A stretch of DNA of 6,289 nt from Gammaproteobacteria bacterium (lineage in GTDB: Bacteria > Pseudomonadota > Gammaproteobacteria > Arenicellales > Arenicellaceae). The notes under the pieces were generated by a model. It did not search any database and was not told the DNA's origin. It saw nothing but the letters and a program-made list of their open reading frames with translations. The stretch lies in contig JAUHZM010000186.1 of NCBI GenBank assembly GCA_030426005.1, positions 1-6,289 of the forward strand, given 5' to 3'. How positions within the stretch are numbered: position 1 is the first letter of the stretch; every line of letters begins with the position of its first letter. This document shows, piece by piece, positions 1 to 6,289 of the stretch. The translations under genes were made by a program, and so were the position numbers.

Positions 1-1
1 T

Positions 2-88
2 ATCGTGCTCAAACTCCACCCTTGGTTTACCCGCAACCGAACGGTGGCAGCCGATATTCATCGTTTCTTTAGTGCGCGAATGAACTAG
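2..88 (+). CDS. C-terminal tail of an unidentified plus-strand gene (partial)
   Basis: An open frame enters from the left edge and gives about 28 residues, beginning IVLKLHPWFTRN and ending RFFSARMN, before a TAG at 86-88. It faces cydB, and the two stops overlap in a CTAG. The mix of hydrophobic, aromatic and basic residues (HPWFTRNRTVAADIHRFF) looks like a real protein end, and the codon choice resembles the neighbours. The other two plus frames are also open over most of this short stretch, so the frame is chosen on composition and on the tight convergent end, not on homology. I do not recognise the family, and too little is present to assign a function. Confidence 0.45.
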   Translation: MVLKLHPWFTRNRTVAADIHRFFSARMN

Positions 89-1080
89 TCGTATCGCAGC
101 TCACTGGCTTTGCCAGCGAATACTTTGTAGATGAAAATTGTGTAAAGCACGATACAGGGCAAGGCAATCAGTACGCCGACCAAAGTGAATTTCAGTGCCG
201 AAGGATGCGATGCGGCTTCCCATATCGTCATCTGACCGATGATGATATCCGGGAAAATACTGTAGGCCAGACCGAGCGCTGCCATCAAGCACACCACCAC
301 GGGGCACGCGAATAGATACACTGGATTGAGTTTACGCAGTGCGTCGACATCACGTCTTAAAAGTACCAATAGCAACACCAAGGCAATTGCGCTGGTCACG
401 GGAATCGGTAACAAGCCGATAAAGTTGGGCAGTTGAAACCAACGTTCGGCAATCACACTGCTCACCAACGGTGTGGCGATGGAGACCAGAAACAAGCCTA
501 AGGCCATCGGTAACACAGACGCACGTGCCCATTTAACGGCTTTCTCAAACAACGCGCCTTCGGTTTTGATTAATAGCCAGGTCGCACCAAGCACACAATA
601 AAGCGCTGGCAAACACACCGCGATCAACACCGCAAACAAGGTGTTGATAAACGAACCAGTGAGACCGGTGATATATGAGCCCAGCATCCAACCTTGAGAC
701 ATCGCGGCAACCAGAGAACCAAGAAAGAAAAAGCGGTTCCACATGACCTTTTTATCATCGCCAGCTTTCACCCGAAAATCAAAAGCAACGCCCCGTAGAA
801 TCAGACCGAACAGCATAATGGTCGCTGGCAAATACAACTTGGTGAGGATAATTCCGTGTGCGGAAGGGAACGCAATCAGCAACACGCCAACCCCCATCAC
901 AATCCAGGTTTCATTGGCGTCCCAGAAGGGACCGATTGACGCGATCATAACGTCCTTTTCTGCGTCGGAAGCCAACGGTAGAAGTAAACCGACGCCTAGG
1001 TCATACCCGTCGAGAATCACATACAGCAACAACGACAAGCCCATCACGGCGACGAAAATTAGCGGCAAAAATGGATCCAT
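85..1080 (-). CDS. cydB: Cytochrome bd-type quinol oxidase subunit II (CydB/CioB)
   Basis: This is the second membrane subunit of a bd-type terminal oxidase, which pairs with CydA in the inner membrane to oxidise quinol and reduce O2 to water. The 331-residue protein is almost wholly hydrophobic, with about nine predicted helices. Family motifs are clear: LDGYDLGVG at 23-31 (compare TDGFDMGVG in E. coli CydB), GPFWDANETWIV at 50-61, and RGVAFDFR at 96-103. D27, W53, D54 and R96 fall where E. coli has D29, W57, D58 and R100. The FWDANETW form and a length near 335 rather than about 379 point to the CIO-like branch. The start follows the cydA stop by 2 nt and has an AGGAGG ribosome binding site at 1090-1095, inside the end of cydA, so the two are very likely cotranscribed and translationally coupled. 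No CydX-like or DUF2474-like small subunit follows, because the next gene converges directly on this stop. Confidence 0.95.
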   Translation of the reverse strand: MDPFLPLIFVAVMGLSLLLYVILDGYDLGVGLLLPLASDAEKDVMIASIGPFWDANETWIVMGVGVLLIAFPSAHGIILTKLYLPATIMLFGLILRGVAFDFRVKAGDDKKVMWNRFFFLGSLVAAMSQGWMLGSYITGLTGSFINTLFAVLIAVCLPALYCVLGATWLLIKTEGALFEKAVKWARASVLPMALGLFLVSIATPLVSSVIAERWFQLPNFIGLLPIPVTSAIALVLLLVLLRRDVDALRKLNPVYLFACPVVVCLMAALGLAYSIFPDIIIGQMTIWEAASHPSALKFTLVGVLIALPCIVLYTIFIYKVFAGKASELRYD

Positions 1081-1082
1081 GC

Positions 1083-2468
1083 TTAGTGCCCTCCTACCGG
1101 CTGTTTACTGAACGCTTCATCTTCAGGATGCTTTCCAGGCAAACCGTAATTATGCATGTGCAATAACGATTGCGCAGGCTTGCTCGACATATAGAACAAA
1201 GCCCCGATGTAACTAATCAACAAAAAGGTGTAAATAACGAGGTAGGCCACCAGCGTTGTCATCAAGGTTCCAGCCGGATGATCGGCGACCACATCGGCGG
1301 TTTTAATTAGTCCAGAGACGATCCACGGCTGTCTTCCAATCTCAGTCACATACCAGCCAGCCAAAACCGCAACCCAGCCAGAGAACGTCATCGCGAACAA
1401 AGCGCGTAATGTCATCGTGCCGAGTGAGCCACGTCGCCAATACTGCCATACGGCTAACCAAGAAATCAGCAACATCAACATACCGACCCCAACCATAACC
1501 CGGAATGACCAGAACACCGGCGCTACGGGCGGATGCTCACCGACAAACTCGTTGAGACCAACTAGCTCGCCATCCCACTCATGTGTCAGTATCAAACTTC
1601 CAAGTTTGGGTACTTTGACTGCTGCGTGCGTTGTTCTTGCATTTTCATCGGGAAAACCAAACAGGGTCAACGCCGCACCGCGCTCGGTTTCCCACACCGC
1701 TTCAATTGCGGCAACTTTAGCCGGTTGATGCTTTAAGGTGTTGAGTCCATGCAAGTCGCCAAGAAAAATCTGTACAGGGATCAGCAGAGCGGCTGCGATG
1801 ACAGCGGTTCGCATCACTCGGGCGGTTGCAGGCCCGTCTACCCCACGCAAGGTACGCCAAGCGCTCACACCGGCCACTAGGAACGATGCGGTAAGCAAAC
1901 ATGCCACCATCATGTGCGCGAAACGATACGGAAATGAAGGGTTGAATATGACCGCCTGCCAACTCTCCACTATCATGGCGTCGCCGTCGTAGGTATACCC
2001 CGCTGGGGTTTGCATCCATGAATTTAAACTCAAAATCCAAAATGCCGACAAGGTGGTGCCCAGTGCGACGACAATGGTGGATATCAAGTGCAAGCGGTTT
2101 GAGACGCGACTCTTACCGAACAGCATGATGCCTAAAAAAGAGGCCTCGAGGAAAAAAGCAGTAAGCACCTCGTAACCCAAGAGTGGCCCAGCAATATTGC
2201 CAGCTTGCTCCATAAAGCCTGGCCAGTTGGTCCCAAACTGGAAGCTCATGACGATGCCGGTGACAACGCCGAGCGCGAAGGTCAACGCGAAAACCTTGAC
2301 CCAGAACGCATAGATAAATTCCCAGTGCGGATCTCGTGTCAGGGTGTAGCGAACCCGAAAGTAGATAATGAAGTAAGCCAGCCCGATAGTGATGGTCGGG
2401 AACAGGATGTGGAAGCTGATGTTCAGCGCAAATTGAATGCGCGACAGCAGGATAGGATCAAACTCCAT
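1083..2468 (-). CDS. cydA: Cytochrome bd-type quinol oxidase subunit I (CydA/CioA), short Q-loop
   Basis: This is the haem-carrying, quinol-oxidising subunit of a bd-type oxidase, 461 residues with about nine membrane helices. Recognisable landmarks, aligned from memory to E. coli CydA, are H20 (E. coli H19, high-spin haem site), H185 and M325 in FRVM (H186 and M393, haem b558 ligands), R323 (R391), E100 and E108 (E99 and E107, proton path), K251 and E256 in the Q-loop (K252 and E257), and E376 in GWYVTEIGRQPW at 371-382 (E445). All key residues are therefore present and the protein should be active. At 461 rather than 522 residues, with a shortened region after KVAAIE, it belongs to the short-Q-loop, CIO-like group; true cyanide resistance cannot be read from sequence. 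The start chosen is MEFDPILLSRIQF, which matches the family N terminus and has GGAG 6 nt upstream. The frame stays open back to an ATG at 2543, but that adds 25 unrelated residues and would run over the predicted promoter. It heads the cydAB operon. Confidence 0.95.
   Translation of the reverse strand: MEFDPILLSRIQFALNISFHILFPTITIGLAYFIIYFRVRYTLTRDPHWEFIYAFWVKVFALTFALGVVTGIVMSFQFGTNWPGFMEQAGNIAGPLLGYEVLTAFFLEASFLGIMLFGKSRVSNRLHLISTIVVALGTTLSAFWILSLNSWMQTPAGYTYDGDAMIVESWQAVIFNPSFPYRFAHMMVACLLTASFLVAGVSAWRTLRGVDGPATARVMRTAVIAAALLIPVQIFLGDLHGLNTLKHQPAKVAAIEAVWETERGAALTLFGFPDENARTTHAAVKVPKLGSLILTHEWDGELVGLNEFVGEHPPVAPVFWSFRVMVGVGMLMLLISWLAVWQYWRRGSLGTMTLRALFAMTFSGWVAVLAGWYVTEIGRQPWIVSGLIKTADVVADHPAGTLMTTLVAYLVIYTFLLISYIGALFYMSSKPAQSLLHMHNYGLPGKHPEDEAFSKQPVGGH
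1090..1095 (-). promoter_or_regulatory. Ribosome binding site of cydB
   Basis: AGGAGG on the minus strand lies 9 nt before the cydB ATG (1080-1078) and inside the last codons of cydA. It is a near-perfect Shine-Dalgarno match. It fixes the cydB start and supports efficient translation of the second cistron from the cydA message. Confidence 0.8.
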
Positions 2469-2496
2469 AGCAAACTCCGGTGTTTTACTTGGACTC

Positions 2497-2525
2497 AGTA
2501 TAGAGCAGGGAAAGCGATCTGACGA
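2497..2525 (-). promoter_or_regulatory. Candidate sigma70 promoter for cydAB
   Basis: On the minus strand TATACT (2502-2497) matches the -10 consensus in five of six positions. TCGTCA (2525-2520) matches the -35 in four of six, with a 17-nt spacer. Transcription would begin near 2490, leaving a leader of about 20 nt before the cydA ATG at 2468. It lies downstream of the exported-protein gene, so cydAB probably has its own promoter. This is a consensus match only. Confidence 0.5.
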
Positions 2526-2552
2526 TGATCTTAAGCCATACACGCCATAGAC

Positions 2553-2572
2553 CGTGGTTATCCTTAACCACG
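2553..2572 (-). repeat. 8-bp inverted repeat (stem-loop) upstream of cydA
   Basis: CGTGGTTA (2553-2560) and TAACCACG (2565-2572) form a perfect 8-bp stem with a 4-nt loop. It sits 18 nt past the stop of the exported-protein gene and about 28 nt upstream of the predicted cydA -35 box. No T-run follows on either strand, so it is a poor rho-independent terminator. It could be an operator for cydAB, an mRNA-end stabilising hairpin, or chance. On the minus strand an overlapping TTGAT-CGTG-GTTAA (2577-2564) is an 8/10 match to the FNR/ANR consensus; that match is weak and its mismatches fall in one half-site. Confidence 0.5.
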
Positions 2573-2590
2573 ATCAAGCCCAAGCGTTAG

Positions 2591-3694
2591 TTACTCTTCT
2601 TCGTCACCGAATAACAACAGGTTTATTGCAGAAGACACATCTGGAGGATTACAAACACTTCGCGGCGTTGGAAGTGGCGGTCGCTGATCAAGGTAGCTAG
2701 GCTCAGTCGCCGACGCGGCACTGAAGGTTGCGGTGAAATTCGCATTATTACCGGCACATGAATCATTGCCACTTGCACTACCAGTCGCAACCTTACCGTT
2801 GATATTTCCAATCACGTCAATATCAACAATACAGATGCCAGCGTTGCCTATATCAAAGGTGAACCTGCCACTAAAATTACCGTTTTGACCGACCTGCGAA
2901 ATAAAAAATTCATCATCTACGCGGAACGCCACGGAGCGCGTGTCACTAACTTCGATCGTCACATTTTCGCGAAAATCGGCTGTTTGATTCGTCGCGCCAG
3001 TCACAACTAATTGCCCCACTGCCTCACCACGATACACATGCGTATTAATGACTTCGGCCGGTGGCTCAGGTTCAACACACTCTTCAACAGGCTCCTCTGG
3101 CTCTTCAGGTTCTTCATCGCCCGTAATTGGGTGTCCATTAGGGTGGCGTGGCACTTCCTCAAAATTAACGTTATCAGTCGGCCCAACGCCCCAGCGATAG
3201 AGCGCGACGTTGCTGCGTTCCCGCACATTAACGTTATCGAGGTTGAACCGTGCCATACCACTGGTCATGAAGCCATACACTTCGCCTTCGGCCGGATGCC
3301 ATTCCACGCCAGGTCCAGAAAAAGGCATTCGCTTCATCTGCCTTCCACGCACAGCCTCAACATTCTTATCGATTTGCCCAAAACGCATGTACTCAAACGT
3401 CGTCGCATACCATCGACCTTCGAATTTTATGAACATCCACAATGAGCGATTACAACAGCTATTATTTAGGGTACTGTGGTAGCGCGCTGGCCAGACAGTG
3501 CGTTTCGTATCATTGACACTTAAACGTGAACCTCGAACATCGACAGAAATTCGAGATGTTTGGGCCCAACCTGAGATGTCCGGGTCAATCCACGTGACAT
3601 CAGAAAAGTCATTTGGAAATCCTGCATGCGCAAGATTAGGTAGAGTCACGGACACCAAGAGTCCAATAGCGAGAGCGAACAAGCAATTTTTCAT
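2591..3694 (-). CDS. Exported protein of unknown function, two domains joined by a Glu/Pro linker
   Basis: I do not recognise this 367-residue protein as a named family. Residues 1-24 are a clear Sec signal peptide (MKNC, hydrophobic core, cleavage after AHA). Residues 25-180 form a Trp- and Tyr-rich domain containing WMFIKFEGRWYATTFEYMRFGQ-type sequence at 86-107 and GEVYGFMTSGMAR at 137-149. Residues 191-214 are an acidic Glu/Pro linker. Residues 215-330 are rich in Gly, Asn, Thr and Val in alternating patterns typical of a secreted beta-sandwich. The last residues end in DEEE. Cysteines lie at 80, 81, 206, 288, 313 and 348 of the mature part, suggesting disulfides and hence a periplasmic or extracellular site. 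There is no LPXTG-like, C-terminal sorting or lipobox motif. The start is chosen for the signal peptide; its Shine-Dalgarno is weak (AGAG, about 6 nt before ATG). It has its own upstream region after the acnB terminator. The N-terminal domain might bind a ligand or surface, but no catalytic motif is visible. Confidence 0.85.
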   Translation of the reverse strand: MKNCLFALAIGLLVSVTLPNLAHAGFPNDFSDVTWIDPDISGWAQTSRISVDVRGSRLSVNDTKRTVWPARYHSTLNNSCCNRSLWMFIKFEGRWYATTFEYMRFGQIDKNVEAVRGRQMKRMPFSGPGVEWHPAEGEVYGFMTSGMARFNLDNVNVRERSNVALYRWGVGPTDNVNFEEVPRHPNGHPITGDEEPEEPEEPVEECVEPEPPAEVINTHVYRGEAVGQLVVTGATNQTADFRENVTIEVSDTRSVAFRVDDEFFISQVGQNGNFSGRFTFDIGNAGICIVDIDVIGNINGKVATGSASGNDSCAGNNANFTATFSAASATEPSYLDQRPPLPTPRSVCNPPDVSSAINLLLFGDEEE

Positions 3695-3770
3695 AGTATC
3701 TCTGTACTTTTTTGATTTCTATTCAAGCACATTAGTGAATTGGGTAGACGGTGCTTGGGGATACAGATCG

Positions 3771-3776
3771 TTTATA
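3771..3776 (-). promoter_or_regulatory. Candidate -10 element for the exported-protein gene
   Basis: TATAAA on the minus strand lies about 77 nt before the ATG at 3694 and after the acnB terminator, where a promoter for the exported-protein gene is expected. No good TTGACA-like box sits 16-18 nt upstream, so the assignment is weak. The leader that would result (roughly 70 nt) holds a 7-bp inverted repeat. Confidence 0.25.
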
Positions 3777-3841
3777 GCATAGTGAATTCGAGAAAACACA
3801 CGGCGCAATATTCGTCACCGCGAGTTCCCTGACATATGAAC

Positions 3842-3871
3842 AAAAAAGCCCCGCATTTTGGTGCGGGGCTT
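3842..3871 (-). terminator. Rho-independent terminator of acnB
   Basis: AAGCCCCGCA (3846-3855) pairs perfectly with TGCGGGGCTT (3862-3871), giving a 10-bp GC-rich stem with a 6-nt loop. Read on the minus strand, the stem runs into six T residues (3847-3842). It lies 27 nt past the acnB stop. The plus-strand side has no T-run, so it acts on minus-strand transcripts only and should separate acnB from the exported-protein gene. Confidence 0.92.
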
Positions 3872-3897
3872 CAAAATGGTAATGTTTGTGAGTGGAA

Positions 3898-6288
3898 TTA
3901 CACGTCCAAAACAACCTCATCAGCCACTTTTTGGTAAGCGGGCAGTTGGTTGAAATTCAGATACTTATAGATATCTTCTGAGACCATATCGAGGTTTTTC
4001 GCAATCTCCAGGTACTCAGTCACGGTTGGCAATCGCCCCTTAACCGCAGCTACCGCTGCGAGCTCGGCTGATGCCAGATAGACGTTCGCACCATCACCGA
4101 GACGGTTCGGGAAGTTACGCGTTGACGTTGATACGACGGTTGAGCCAGCGGCTACTCGTGCTTGGTTACCCATGCACAAGGAACAACCTGGCATTTCAGT
4201 ACGTGCGCCCGCTTTACCGAAGGTTGCGTAGTGCCCTTCGGCGGTGAGCTGAGCTTCGTCCATCTTAGTTGGCGGTACGATCCATGTACGGGTTGGCACT
4301 GGCTCGCCCATCTCATCAAACAGCTTAGCGGCAGCGCGGAAGTGACCGATATTAGTCATACAACTACCGATGAACACTTCGTCAATGCCGACTTCACCAT
4401 TAGCCAGTACGTCTGACAGAGTTTTGGCATCGTCTGGGTCATTTGGACAGCACAAGATTGGCTCTTTGATCTCGTCCAAATCAATTTCAATGATTTCCGT
4501 GTACTCGGCGTCTGCGTCGGCTTCCATCAATTGTGGATCATCCAGCCATTTCTGCATGTCCATGATACGACGCGCGATTGTACGCTTGTCGCCATAGCCT
4601 TCCGCGATCATCCACTTCAACATTGTGATGTTAGAGTTGATGTACTCGATGATTGGCTCTTTGTTCAACTTAATGGTGCAGCCGCCAGCCGAACGCTCAG
4701 CCGATGCGTCCGCAATTTCAAACGCTTGCTCAACTTTCAGGTCAGGCAAACCTTCGATTTCCAGAATACGACCAGAGAAAATATTCTTCTTGCCTTCTTT
4801 TTCAACCGTCAGGTGACCTTGTTTAATTGCGTACAATGGAATCGCATGGACCAAGTCACGCAGAGTAATACCTGGTTGCATTTTACCTTTAAAACGCACC
4901 AAAACTGATTCCGGCATATCGAGTGGCATAACGCCTGTAGCCGCTGCAAATGCGACCAAACCAGAACCTGCTGGGAACGAAATTCCAATCGGAAAACGCG
5001 TGTGAGAGTCACCACCAGTGCCAACTGTGTCAGGCAACAGCATACGATTCAACCAAGAGTGAATGATGCCGTCACCAGGTTTCAAAGAAACACCGCCACG
5101 GTTCATAATGAAATCTGGCAATTGAGCATGTGTTGTCACGTCAACTGGCTTTGGATACGCTGCAGTGTGGCAGAATGACTGCATCACCAAATCAGCAGAG
5201 AATCCCAGGCAAGCCAAGTCTTTTAACTCATCACGCGTCATCGGGCCCGTGGTGTCTTGTGAACCTACCGTGGTCATCTTAGGCTCGCAGTATTGGCCGG
5301 GGCGTACGCCTTCCAGACCGCAGGCTTTACCAACCATTTTTTGTGCCAATGTGTAGCCTTTGCCCGAATCAGCAACTGGCTCTGGCTGACGGAACAGGTC
5401 GGATGCTGGCAAGCCCAGTGACTCACGTGCACGCGCAGTCAAACCGCGACCAATAATCAATGGAATACGTCCACCAGCACGCACTTCATCCAACAACACT
5501 TGTGTTTTCAGCTTAAATGTTGAGATGACTTCGTCCGTACCGTGACGTTTCACAACACCTTCGTATGGATAAACGTCGATCACATCGCCCATTTCCATTT
5601 TGGAAACATCCATCTCGATCGGCAATGCGCCGGAATCTTCCATGGTGTTATAAAAAATCGGGGCAATTTTATTACCAAAGCAATAACCACCATCACGCTT
5701 ATTCGGGATGTATGGAATGTCATCGCCCATCGTCCACAAAACTGAGTTCGTGGCAGACTTACGCGATGAGCCTGTACCAACAACGTCACCGACATACGCT
5801 ACCGGATGACCTTTGGCTTTCAGTTCTTCGATTTTACCGAGCGGATCGCCATTCACATCAAACCCGTCACGTGGCATTTTGAGCATGGCAAGTGCGTGTA
5901 GCGGAATGTCAGGACGTGACCACGCGTCTGGCGCAGGCGATAGATCATCGGTATTCGTTTCACCTGGCACCATAAACACGGTGACCGTAATTTTTTCAGC
6001 CACAGCCTCTTTCGAGGTGAACCACTCGGCATCCGCCCAAGATTGAATGACTTTCTTGGCGAATTCATTGCCAGCGTCGGCTTTTTCTTTGACATCGTAA
6101 AAAGCATCGAACATCAACAAGGTGTGCGACAACGCAGTGGCCGCTTCGTCAGCCAGTTTCGGGTTGTCCAACGCTTTAATCAGCGGCTCAATGTTGTAGG
6201 TAAATACCGTGCGATCTCCTACATGAGAGACGATCCGGCTGAGAAAATAAAAATCCAGTACCCGAGAACTCATACGGAACCAGTCGTA
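3898..6288 (-). CDS. acnB: Aconitate hydratase B (bifunctional 2-methylisocitrate dehydratase), 5' end missing or replaced
   Basis: AcnB is the cytosolic [4Fe-4S] enzyme that interconverts citrate and isocitrate in the TCA cycle; E. coli AcnB also acts on 2-methylisocitrate and can bind mRNA when its cluster is lost. Numbered from the ATG at 6273 (791 residues), the cluster ligands are C638, C697 and C700 (GSCMTN and PGCSLCMGNQ), a constant offset of 72 from E. coli C710, C769 and C772. Other landmarks are the swivel-domain GSSRKSATN at 168-176, QDTTGPMTRDE at 339-349 and DSHTRFP at 422-428. The order swivel domain first, catalytic core after, is the AcnB arrangement. From Y26 (YNIEPLIKALDN) to the end the match is continuous, about 766 residues, equal to E. 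coli Y97 to its end. Upstream of Y26 the expected LLGTMxGG segment is absent and unrelated sequence takes its place, although the frame stays open to the edge. Roughly 96 N-terminal residues of the HEAT-like domain are therefore not seen. The ATG at 6273 is not a credible native start. Confidence 0.93.
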   Translation of the reverse strand, partial: YDWFRMSSRVLDFYFLSRIVSHVGDRTVFTYNIEPLIKALDNPKLADEAATALSHTLLMFDAFYDVKEKADAGNEFAKKVIQSWADAEWFTSKEAVAEKITVTVFMVPGETNTDDLSPAPDAWSRPDIPLHALAMLKMPRDGFDVNGDPLGKIEELKAKGHPVAYVGDVVGTGSSRKSATNSVLWTMGDDIPYIPNKRDGGYCFGNKIAPIFYNTMEDSGALPIEMDVSKMEMGDVIDVYPYEGVVKRHGTDEVISTFKLKTQVLLDEVRAGGRIPLIIGRGLTARARESLGLPASDLFRQPEPVADSGKGYTLAQKMVGKACGLEGVRPGQYCEPKMTTVGSQDTTGPMTRDELKDLACLGFSADLVMQSFCHTAAYPKPVDVTTHAQLPDFIMNRGGVSLKPGDGIIHSWLNRMLLPDTVGTGGDSHTRFPIGISFPAGSGLVAFAAATGVMPLDMPESVLVRFKGKMQPGITLRDLVHAIPLYAIKQGHLTVEKEGKKNIFSGRILEIEGLPDLKVEQAFEIADASAERSAGGCTIKLNKEPIIEYINSNITMLKWMIAEGYGDKRTIARRIMDMQKWLDDPQLMEADADAEYTEIIEIDLDEIKEPILCCPNDPDDAKTLSDVLANGEVGIDEVFIGSCMTNIGHFRAAAKLFDEMGEPVPTRTWIVPPTKMDEAQLTAEGHYATFGKAGARTEMPGCSLCMGNQARVAAGSTVVSTSTRNFPNRLGDGANVYLASAELAAVAAVKGRLPTVTEYLEIAKNLDMVSEDIYKYLNFNQLPAYQKVADEVVLDV

Positions 6289-6289
6289 A
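6199..6289. other. Edge segment not matching AcnB (possible junction)
   Basis: AcnB sequence is expected to continue through here with the LLGTMxGG motif and the N-terminal helical domain. Instead the acnB frame reads YDWFRMSSRVLDFYFLSR and on to VGDRTVFT, which I cannot align to the family. On the plus strand one frame is also open across the segment and reads GKYRAISYMRDDPAEKI and on, a hydrophilic, protein-like sequence that uses AGA and ATA codons, unlike the genes to the left. The segment may be foreign sequence joined to acnB, by rearrangement or by misassembly. Confidence 0.5.

Noticed and set aside
1..61. Minus-strand small ORF after cydB as a CydX or DUF2474 subunit
   Set aside because: An ATG at 61 opens a short frame (MNIGCHRSVAGKPRVEFEH), but it is hydrophilic with no membrane segment and lies antisense to the plus-strand gene tail.
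743..1111. 122-codon plus-strand open frame antisense to cydB
   Set aside because: It is a shadow of cydB: low-complexity Ser/Pro/Thr/Ile composition, no ribosome binding site seen, and it overlaps a highly conserved coding region.
2469..2543. 25-residue N-terminal extension of CydA from an ATG at 2543
   Set aside because: The added residues do not resemble CydA, the family N terminus MEFDPILLSRIQF begins at 2468 with a good Shine-Dalgarno, and the extension covers the likely promoter.
2553..2572. Stem-loop as a rho-independent terminator
   Set aside because: There is no T-run after the stem on either strand.
3061..3125. Imperfect tandem repeat in DNA (GGCTC/TTC units)
   Set aside because: It is explained by the Glu/Pro codons of the protein linker; there is no array with regular spacers, so it is not a CRISPR or separate repeat element.
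3011..3445. 144-codon plus-strand open frame antisense to the exported-protein gene
   Set aside because: The opposite frame has a signal peptide, domain structure and linker; this one is rich in His, Arg and Phe without a pattern and has no ribosome binding site seen.

Overview
The window looks like an ordinary chromosomal stretch from a gammaproteobacterium or close relative with moderate GC. The basis is an AcnB-type aconitase that closely follows the enterobacterial protein through most of its length, and a short-Q-loop, cyanide-insensitive-type (CIO) cytochrome bd oxidase. I see no CRISPR array, transposase, integrase, phage gene, tRNA or rRNA.

Layout: almost everything is on the minus strand, so it reads from right to left. 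(1) 6288 down to 3898 is acnB, open to the right edge; recognisable AcnB sequence stops at about 6198, and the last ~91 bases do not match the family. (2) A strong rho-independent terminator lies at 3842-3871, about 27 nt past the acnB stop. (3) 3694 down to 2591 encodes a 367-residue exported protein of unknown function, with a signal peptide, an N-terminal domain, a Glu/Pro linker and a beta-rich C-terminal domain. (4) A 122-bp gap holds an 8-bp stem-loop and a plausible sigma70 promoter. (5) 2468 down to 1083 is cydA and 1080 down to 85 is cydB, 2 nt apart, forming the operon for the quinol oxidase. (6) At the left edge a plus-strand gene tail converges on cydB, and the two stop codons share a CTAG at 85-88.

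How the genes relate: CydA and CydB form one membrane complex that oxidises quinol and reduces O2 to water. AcnB feeds the TCA cycle, which supplies reductant to the respiratory chain. The terminator and the separate cydA promoter suggest three transcription units, so the order need not imply joint function. The exported protein has no evident link to either neighbour.

No convincing new multi-gene system is present. The points most worth a second look are the abrupt loss of AcnB homology at about 6198 (assembly misjoin, rearrangement or truncated gene) and the unrecognised two-domain exported protein.
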